Assembly (NCBI RefSeq): GCF_029962835.1
Contig: NC_080590.1
Span: 70,891,501-70,955,500, forward strand
DNA from: Magnolia sinica
Taxonomy: Eukaryota; Streptophyta; Magnoliopsida; Magnoliales; Magnoliaceae
Length of the DNA stretch: 64,000 bases
Direction of reading: 5' to 3'
Positions 56,721-64,000 of this stretch are shown one piece after another (within the stretch, counting starts at the first letter, position 1; each line of letters begins with the position of its first letter). The translations under genes and the position numbers were made by a program. The notes beneath the pieces are model-generated. The model made no database searches, was not told where the DNA came from, and worked only from the letters and a program-made list of their open reading frames with translations.

Positions 56721-58261
56721 TAGGCAAGTGTAACACCGACCCAAGAAACATTTTGTAGACTGGATCTCCATTACCAGCATTGGTAGCATGCTTCAGCTCC
56801 ATTTCGAATCTTAGACTAGACCTCCATTGCCATCACTCCTCAGGCTAAAAACATCTGATAACACTTTCACCTCTCTTCCAACTTATGGAGAGACGCATTG
56901 CAATTCAGTCATCACTGTTAGTGTAAAAGCATTGTTTGCTGCTTTTATGTTGGTTCACACAGGATACTTTTTCTGGTCTGTTGAGAAAATCGTGGTGTAA
57001 ACCATTATCAAAGACCAGCATAGTATTGAAATTAGGTTGTCTTTGTATGTTATGGATATTGTGATTTCCTTGCAATCATTGCGGAAAAAAAAAAGAAAAA
57101 GAAATTCTCTTGTGCTATGTTTGAACGATAAGGACAACCAGAGTAGCATTAGTAGAATAACAAGAATATCATTCAAGGATGTTAATTTTCTTTTCTAAGC
57201 ACCTCTAATTTTCCTTTTTTGTTCAACCATGATCTCCATTGACAGGTTATCTTGCCCCTCTCCCCAAACTTAGTGTCTCTAATCCATTGGCAAAATCCCT
57301 GGCCTATGCTCTCATGAGACGACGTTTTCAGTTTTGCATTCTGAATCAGCCAATTCATCCTAGAAATTTTTGAGATATCAATCCACATGAGGCTAAGGAT
57401 TGAAAACAGATTACGGTTTACAATACATGTCACCATTGAAACTGGGTCATATTCCTCTTCAGGCTGTTTTGTGATTTTATTGGTATGGTACAGGTATCTC
57501 TTATGAACAAAACTGTTTGTATCTATCCAGCAATACACACTGGTCTAGAACCATAAATCTTGTACAGGATGCTTTATTGATAGTTGGAAGGATTTCACCT
57601 TTCAAAATTCTCTGATAGCTGGTACTTTTGGAGAGATGCAGTTGATTATATCATACAGAAATGCTGATTTATTGTGTGCTCTGTTGTCGATGGAACATAA
57701 ATCTAAAATCATACTGACTGATCAATCTTTGTTATCCAATCAATCTTCTTCTTTGTTGTCTATGATCTTTCTAAGATTATGTTTTCTACAAAAGTTTTGG
57801 TTTCAGTTGATTGTGGCCTTTTTTGGGTCTTTTCTTATTTTTATATTTTTAGAGATTCATTTGTGTTTCTAATAGCTATTGGTTGAGCTAATCTAGTATG
57901 CTTCTCTCTCTTGTGGATCTTTAGCCAGACATGGGGCTGACTTAATATGAGATAATATGACAAATATTAATATGATATGGTGATTTAGCTATATGGGATT
58001 GAATTCTGTTTTTGGGTTTTCTTTTTTTTCATTTCCTTTTTTTTTCTTTTTTTTTTCCCTGTAAAGGATTGGAATTGTTTTTTTTTTTTTTTGGTTATCT
58101 TGAAATGCATAACATTTTTGGAGTTTGAATATCGTGTTCTTAATATCTTGCATTACTGTAACTGTTGTGGGCTTTGTTTGGTTTCTGTAGATTATAATTG
58201 AGTTGTGAAGAATATGATTTTTTTTGCTTTCTCAATTTTGATTTGTGGAAATGTTGCTAAT

Positions 58262-58530
58262 GTGATCTTTGGCTTGTTTGTGTTGATGCCCATGTTTTGA
58301 TGTTTGAAGAATGTCAGGTTTTTTTTTTTTTTTGTATCATTGGCTTGTTTGTGTTGATAGCCATGTTTTTACTTTTGAAAAATGTATATGTTCTCATAAT
58401 CTTTAGCTTGTTTGTATTGATTCCCACATTTTGATTTTTGAAGAATGTGTGTGCATGTGTGTTTACATCTTTGGCTTGTTTGTGTTCATGTCCATGTTTT
58501 GATTTTTGAAGAATGTGTGGTGTTGGATAT
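58262..58530. repeat. Tandem repeats of about 65-72 bp, four units
   Basis: Each unit has 'tttggcttgtttgtgttgat.cccatgttttgatttttgaagaatgt'; starts near 58267, 58339, 58404 and 58469. A fifth partial unit may follow. Inside the presumed intron. Confidence 0.75.
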
Positions 58531-58739
58531 CTTTGGCTGTTTGGCATGTTGTGTTATGCCATGTCTAGTTTTTGAAGTGTTTGTTAAAGCTTGTACAGCA
58601 TACCATTCAGGTTTAAGGAGTTCTACATGTGGGGGCCATTGTTCAATTATCCAAACTGCTGATGGCTGCCTTTAGGGCCCACAAAAGAGCTTAAGATTCC
58701 TTGATTGCGGACCTTCTATTTGTTGACCACCCACAGAAA

Positions 58740-58855
58740 TGTTTGGAATTTAAAGCTTGTACAACATACATTTCAGGTTTTAAAGCTTTTACAGCAAACC
58801 ATTCAGGTTTGTACAGCATACCATACAGGTTTTAAAGCTTGTACAGCATACTCTG
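58740..58855. repeat. Short tandem repeats of about 28 bp
   Basis: Four imperfect copies of 'ttttaaagcttgtacagcataccattcagg'; another copy lies at 58585-58615. Confidence 0.7.
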
Positions 58856-61179
58856 TATTGTTTGTTTAGAATCAATACTCATGTTAGCTATAGGACATTA
58901 TCCTGAAAATTAGGCCACGTCAAAGTTCAAGTGGGACACACCATAGGGAAGGATGAAGATTTCCTACTAGGCAATTTCACCAACAGAGGCATCATTTCAT
59001 CAAATCATAATTTCTAAATAATTTTGACTTATTTTTATGTTGGTTCTCAAGCCCTCATCCAGTATCAGTATCAGTCATGTAAGAGTACAGTAAGGCCTTG
59101 CATGCATAGATATTCAATGCACTGAATTCATTAGAGCTGAAGTCACTTGAGGAGCCAATTTACCTTGTTAGACAATTCTTTAAGAAGCCCTTGGAATGCT
59201 TGATGCTTGGTAATCAGTCTTTATTCAATGGCATTCTTTATATTAACATGTAGTTAAACAGCATGATCTCTATGCTGAGGATCAAAGCAGAATTATATTT
59301 GTAATTGTTGGGTGCCGGCAGCATATTATTTGCCTCAGAATGCAGGAGACATAGCATGAAAGTACATTCGAGATCCCCAATTGTTGGCCTTCATAGATGC
59401 AGAGGTGAATGTTTGTAAGTTGACTTTAAGCGTTGAAGAGGATTGTATGATCTTGTAGCCAAGGATATGCAGTGTACTTAGGTTTTTCAGTTAGTCCAAG
59501 TGGAGCTCATGTTACAAAGCTCCAGCCTCCCCGGCCATCAGTCTGTTAGACTTGACAATGAATGGACCATGCCCCAAAAATCTCCCAGAATGGAATAATC
59601 CTGGCCACCAGTCCCATGTCCTCTCAATTGAATGTGGCCCACTGCTCTATTTCACTCATCAACCATCTATTTGAAGGCCACAGATTGAGAAGAGTTTTGG
59701 AGCATGGTCCATCCACTGTTGGGGCCCAATGAGCAATTGGTGGTGTTGGTGGAATTGCGAAGGCGTTTGCGAAAGGCTTAGTAGATAAGGGCAGTAAAAT
59801 ACTCTATAAAGCTAATGTGACTAATATTATACTCGAGCATGGAGAGGCTGTAAGTGCTACCACCTACGGATAATGCTCACAATTCTTGGCTTTCTAACCA
59901 TAATAATACCAGATTAATTTTTCCCTCACTATTGCTAATGCTGTCTTACAACTGCATGAATCTTGCAGGTGAGAGAGGCTTTCAGATGGAAGGAGGTTTT
60001 TCTTCAAAACCGTAATATCAAATGCAACTAGATGGGATACCTTTGGTAAGTTCTTGACCATAACACTGCAAAATGTGACCTTTGCCATGTCTTCTTGTCA
60101 ATGTATTTGTATGCCAGATTTTGTGGGAACTTGTCTATTTTATTTTGAGAAGATGACGAATTCACTGAGATTCTCTTTGGTTTTCCAATTTCCTATTAAA
60201 TGTTGTAACATTTTTTGTTTAAGGGTTGAAACTGTCTTGCAAATAGGAAAAAAATCCCAACGCATGTTGTGTCGTGAATGCCTATCATGGATTATTTATG
60301 ATTCTCAATGTTTTAGACAGGTCTCATGACACTCGTTTTACTGTGTGAAATGAACAAGATTTCATATGGTTATGTTTCCATCCTATCAAATGTTTAGTCA
60401 TGTTGTGCACATTTGGCTGTTTTCAGTATGTTGAGGTCTTGTTGATATTTGATTCCGTCTATTTTGAGGAATTTCTCTAGGTTACACTGTCATTTAGATC
60501 TTGTTCAATAACCATCGTGTTTCTATTTTTTTCCAGGTCATTTTTCAAAAGATCTTAACCTAACCAATTTTTGAAGTTAAACAGCCTGACTGATAGGTAA
60601 CATGTTGAAGAGTTCGTGTTTTATACCCTTGCTCTGTATTGGCATGTGTGGTTGCTTGATTTGGTGGTCGAATTTTGGAAGTGGGACCCAATTGATTCCA
60701 TGGATTCTCAATTCTGATAAGTTGGGATTCATGGGCCATGGTTTGACCACTGATATGTCGTGCCCCACTGTGGATGGACAATGCCACAAAAATCTCCTTA
60801 ATAGGACAATTATTCTGTTTCAATTTTAGCCAACAACATAAACCGTTATGTAGTGGGTTGCAACAGATCCTTGTTCAACTGAAAAAAGGTCCCAATAGCG
60901 GAGCATCCTACAGGGATATTTCCATACAGTTCTCCATCTGTAGTGGGTTGCGACAGATCAATGGTTTGGATTACTAAACTGTGGGCCCCACCTGTTACGG
61001 GGTTTTGCTGCAGCTATAAAATTAGTGGGCCACCTGAGGCTCGGAATCACCTCATTTTTAGCTGAAGTATATCTTTCAATGGGCTTATTGCATTGATTAT
61101 CTAACATGTCGCACATGAATGTCATTTTGGGGTAGTAAAGATGATTTACTTTATCCAATCCATCATCCTGTGAATAGAT

Positions 61180-61465
61180 TACAGAATTCCCCTTAGCCAA
61201 AATATAGGCCGCTGGATACAATTTTTGGATTCCACGGGATTTCAGTTACATGCTGCCAAGCACAAATGAAGATTCCAAAATAACTTTGATTCCGGTGTAG
61301 TTACGATTTGGATTCCAATTCATTAGCCAAAGATCCTACAGAATTCCCTCTTAGCTCAAAACTAATGGCGTCTGGCATAGCAATTTTTGGTATTACCAGG
61401 GATTTCAGTGTCCATGCATTGCGACAAATTACAGATTCAAAAAACTTGGATTCCGCTGTGTATTT
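61180..61465. repeat. Diverged tandem duplication, about 155 bp per unit
   Basis: Both halves contain, in order, acagaattccc..ttagc, caatttttgg, gggatttcagt, gattc.aaaa and gattccg.tgt.tttac. Copies start near 61181 and 61338. Confidence 0.7.
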
Positions 61466-61722
61466 ACTATTTTGATCTTGGTGGTCAGGGATTCCTCAAA
61501 ACACTACATTGCGTTGGCTGGCAGAGTTATGGTCATTGACCAGTTTGCAGTGGTCCATGCATTGGACTTCTGTTGCAAGACTTGGATTCTTTCCTTGTAT
61601 TTATATTTTGAATCTTGGGGAGGGATTAGCCTGAAGAAGCCACTGTTTTCTTTTTTCAGCTTGATTTGTTTACTGAAATGGTCCTCTGCATTTTTTTAAA
61701 GCAGGTGAAGGATTGGGTGTTA

Positions 61723-61740
61723 ATGAGAAAAAAAGGGTGA
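61723..61740 (+). CDS. Mini upstream ORF before the kinase start
   Basis: ATG AGA AAA AAA GGG TGA, six codons, 50 bases upstream of the kinase ATG. It is in the mature mRNA only if the acceptor at about 61704 is used rather than the one at 61786. Translation is not shown. Confidence 0.3.
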   Translation: MRKKG

Positions 61741-61789
61741 TTCTGCAACATACTGGAACTAGATCTGTTTGGTTCCCCCTTTGTAGCAA

Positions 61790-61903
61790 ATGGCATCAGC
61801 TAGTGTGGTGCCTGCGACTGGATTGAGAAACACAAGTGGAAATGCTATCAGCATGGATAGGTTGCCTGAAGAAATGAATGATATGAAGATAAGGGATGAC
61901 AAG
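61790..61903 (+). CDS. GSK3: SHAGGY-like (GSK3-type) protein kinase, coding exon 1
   Basis: Plant GSK3/SHAGGY-like kinases are cytoplasmic and nuclear Ser/Thr kinases that act in brassinosteroid, stress and developmental signalling. Exon 1 starts with Met at 61790, preceded in frame by TAG at 61784-61786, so this is the first possible start. It encodes 38 residues, including MASASVVPATGLRN and the strongly conserved LPEEMNDMKIRDDK, a hallmark of the plant alpha/gamma/epsilon-type subgroup. It ends at aag|gtaggt, with the intron in phase 0. The acceptor TAG at 61786 is plausible, but an exon beginning at about 61705 with a longer leader is equally possible. The gene continues past the window. 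Confidence 0.93.
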
Positions 61904-61980
61904 GTAGGTTTTAATATAATCTTCTCTGCTTGCTTGATAGCATATTAGCCTTCTCTATGAAATGTGAATTTTTCTTCTAG

Positions 61981-62073
61981 GAAATGGAGACTGTTGTGGT
62001 CGATGGAAATGGCACAGAGATGGGTCATATAATCGTGACAACTATTGGGGGTAGAAATGGCCGACCAAAGCAG
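61981..62073 (+). CDS. GSK3: SHAGGY-like kinase, coding exon 2
   Basis: 31 codons between ttcttctag|gaa and cag|gtaatc, in phase 0. It reads [20 protein letters not shown] and [11 protein letters not shown], the N-terminal extension just before the kinase domain. The intron between exons 1 and 2 is short (77 bases), the next is 313 bases. Confidence 0.95.
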
Positions 62074-62386
62074 GTAATCACTAGGAGTTAAATCTTTTTA
62101 AGTCGAATGAAGTGTTGAAGGATTGGAAAGTGTGTAGTGCAAAGAGGATTTGCTTTTATTTCTATGAGTTGTTACATTATTATTTTAGGAATTTTCATGT
62201 TCACTAGCATTAGTATGTGGAAATATAGATTACCTCGTCTTTTTTTGGTGCTTGATGAGTGATAAATGTCATTACGTATGTTTCCATTTATTACCTTTAG
62301 TATCTGGTAGTGTTATTATCTTGTGTTTGATGTTTTTATTAATTGCACATTGTTTATCTGATAAACCTTGTTCATTTTGATGGCAG

Positions 62387-62446
62387 ACAATAAGCTACAT
62401 GGCCGAGCGTGTTGTAGGGCATGGATCATTTGGAATTGTTTTCCAG
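62387..62446 (+). CDS. GSK3: SHAGGY-like kinase, coding exon 3 (ATP-binding loop)
   Basis: 20 codons between gatggcag|aca and cag|gtaagc, reading [29 protein letters not shown] is the glycine-rich ATP-binding loop of GSK3-type kinases. The next exon, with the catalytic Lys, is not in the window, so at least 85% of the kinase lies to the right. The frame is intact throughout the three exons, in contrast to the surrounding transposons. Confidence 0.95.
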
Positions 62447-64000
62447 GTAAGCTTCTCCACTTTTAACCATGGATCATACAACAATGCTATATTCATCTAA
62501 TATACCCATCAATCTATTATTTTCATCAGTAGAGAATCTAGTCTTTCCAGTTCATATTAATGCTCCCTCATTATGGTATCATGCTCCTGCAAAATTGTTT
62601 GAGTGAATTTTCTGATTGTGAACTGAGTGAAAATTGTCCATATCTTGATAAATTCTCTAGACTATTGACGCTATTTTATTTTTTGAGCTGATTTTATTTC
62701 AATGAAAAACCTGTCACGCGTCTCTGCTTTGATTTGCTTTAATGCTTTTAGGAACATTGTAGAAATACATATCCCCAAGAAATTGTTACTTCGTATTAGT
62801 TGATGATTCCATGCACACTTTTATTTATTCTCATTTTTTTTTTTTGTCAAATGTTGATGGCAAAAATTTGGATTTTACCAAATATACCTCAATAAACACA
62901 TTCACAGGCAATGAATGCTTTTTTGCATGAGTTACATTACTTCCCTTTGCATTTTCATCTATCAAGAAGCACCTCCATGTAATTGGTAATCTATGTAATG
63001 TCTATACATCCAAGCATTATTTGGTAAAATAAAACAGTGAGAAATGAATAAAGGGAAGGGCTGTTTACATCTAAAGGATTTTTGCTTTACCGTAATTACA
63101 TGTAATGACCTCCTGTATATGCCATACCTGAAAATCTCACAGAAATAAAATCATATGCATCAACCCTCTCTCGTTAGACATGGAGTGTTCCTATTTTCTT
63201 TCTCAACTATCTATTTATCAGCCAAGTAGGGTTAGGATTCTCCAAAATATTATAATTAATCTACAAATTTCATGGATATTGAATGATTGAAATTCCAACA
63301 AGCTCCATGGGGCATTTTTAGAAAGAAAAAAAAGAGCCACTAGAGGGGGCAGCAGGGACAAAAATTCCAACAGAAAACAAAGCTCCATGCGCTATACTGG
63401 AAACCCTTGCAAAAAATTAGGAACGGTTGAGAACCGTTCCAAAATTTTTCAATATGGTATTTTTTCTTAATTCAGAACGGTTTTAAACTAAAAAAACCAT
63501 ACAACTACGGGCAAAAGCCAACAAAGTTGTAGCAGCACATTATACAATTTTAAGCACATAAGAAAAGCCTGCATCAATAGTAAAGATTCACTAAAATGCA
63601 CAATAAATAAGTTGGTCCGTCTTTTTTAATACTGTAAGAACAGCTGAACTGCAGAAACGTCTACCACCTAATTTTTGGTCCAGAAGATATACAAAATGTA
63701 GTCGACCTAACATATTTGCATATGTGCTTGCATGTACTTAATGTGCTATAACGGATTATCCAGGTTTACATTGTTCTTGTACTATATTCATATTGAGGGC
63801 AGCTCAGTAACTACATTCAGCATCTTGGCAAATATGGATCTAGAGTTAGCAATAGCATTGCAGATGGAAAGGCTTTTTTCTTTCAAAGAAGAAATGTATT
63901 TAGAGTTGGGGATGTTTTTAACAAATCAATAAAAATAGGAATGTTTGAATAATTTGACCTAAACTTCTTTAAAAAGAAAGAGAATGCGCAAAGATAACCA
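62447..64000 (+). other. Intron 3 of the kinase gene, extending past the window
   Basis: More than 1.55 kb without a recognisable exon. It contains a poly-T run (62836-62848) and a perfect hairpin sequence at 63420-63440 (arms GGAACGGTT and AACCGTTCC, 3-base loop) with related aacggttt at about 63476. Otherwise nothing recognised. Confidence 0.7.

Larger units (their letters stand above)
54680..61786 (+). other. Presumed 5'-UTR intron region of the kinase gene
   Basis: T-rich sequence with intron character. Candidate splice sites: donor cag|gtattc at about 54677; acceptors tcatgcag at about 56344, cttgcag at about 59969, aaagcag at about 61704 and ttgtag at 61786. It contains gccgagct-type repeats (55450-55610), poly-T tracts (58020-58090, 58320) and foldback-family fragments (about 58900, 59560-59730, 60660-61100). 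No exon order can be fixed without transcripts. Confidence 0.4.

Noticed and set aside
57182..57538. 118-codon minus-strand frame
   Set aside because: No recognisable domain; lies in the presumed intron and may be accidental. A captured exon cannot be excluded.
63732..63932. Next exon of the kinase in intron 3
   Set aside because: The frame does not contain the expected kinase subdomain II or III motifs, and no matching splice sites are seen.

Overview
The window is intron-rich, repeat-dense nuclear DNA of a flowering plant. The evidence is plant-type LTR retrotransposons (SIRE-like Ty1/copia, and Athila, Tat-like and Tekay/Del Ty3/gypsy) and the 5' end of a plant GSK3/SHAGGY-like protein kinase. 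Many foldback repeats with a 'ggtccaccatgatgtatgtg...tccatcca' flavour suggest a magnoliid-type genome, but that is an impression only. There is no CRISPR array, operon or prokaryotic feature.

Positions 1-53960 are almost entirely nested transposons, most of them dated relative to each other by target-site duplications (TSDs) or by interrupted reading frames. From the left: a Tat-like gypsy element (minus strand, 5' part, 1-2979) abuts a SIRE-like copia element (plus strand, 2980-26789). That copia element is split by an 18.6-kb Athila element (minus strand, 5078-23708). The Athila element is itself split by a MULE-like DNA transposon (10086-13047), which carries several foldback repeats, and by a 4.4-kb solo LTR (13618-18056). 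Next come a short non-autonomous Athila relative with a perfect 5-bp TSD (26826-32522) and a piece of another copia integrase (32614-33290, minus). A second copy of the giant LTR family follows (33302-51154). It is interrupted by a nearly full-length, heavily mutated Tekay-like chromovirus (33373-45313, TSD gccct) and by a solo LTR of the SIRE-like family (47974-49632, TSD ggccc).

Positions 51155-53960 are intergenic, with one foldback element, a 62-bp tandem duplication and an array of degenerate 35-bp repeats. From about 54000 the sequence changes to host-gene character: a pyrimidine-rich presumed leader, several kilobases of presumed 5'-UTR intron, then three coding exons (61790-61903, 61981-62073, 62387-62446) of a SHAGGY-like kinase. 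The gene continues beyond the window.

The most unusual observations are: (i) an LTR module built on the palindrome TTCGGCTAGCCGAA that is shared by a copia and a gypsy family; (ii) ORFs of apparently related type carried after pol by the copia element and before gag by the Tekay element; (iii) an Athila derivative that keeps only linker fragments of pol; (iv) a Tekay element whose 3' LTR has lost the promoter segment.
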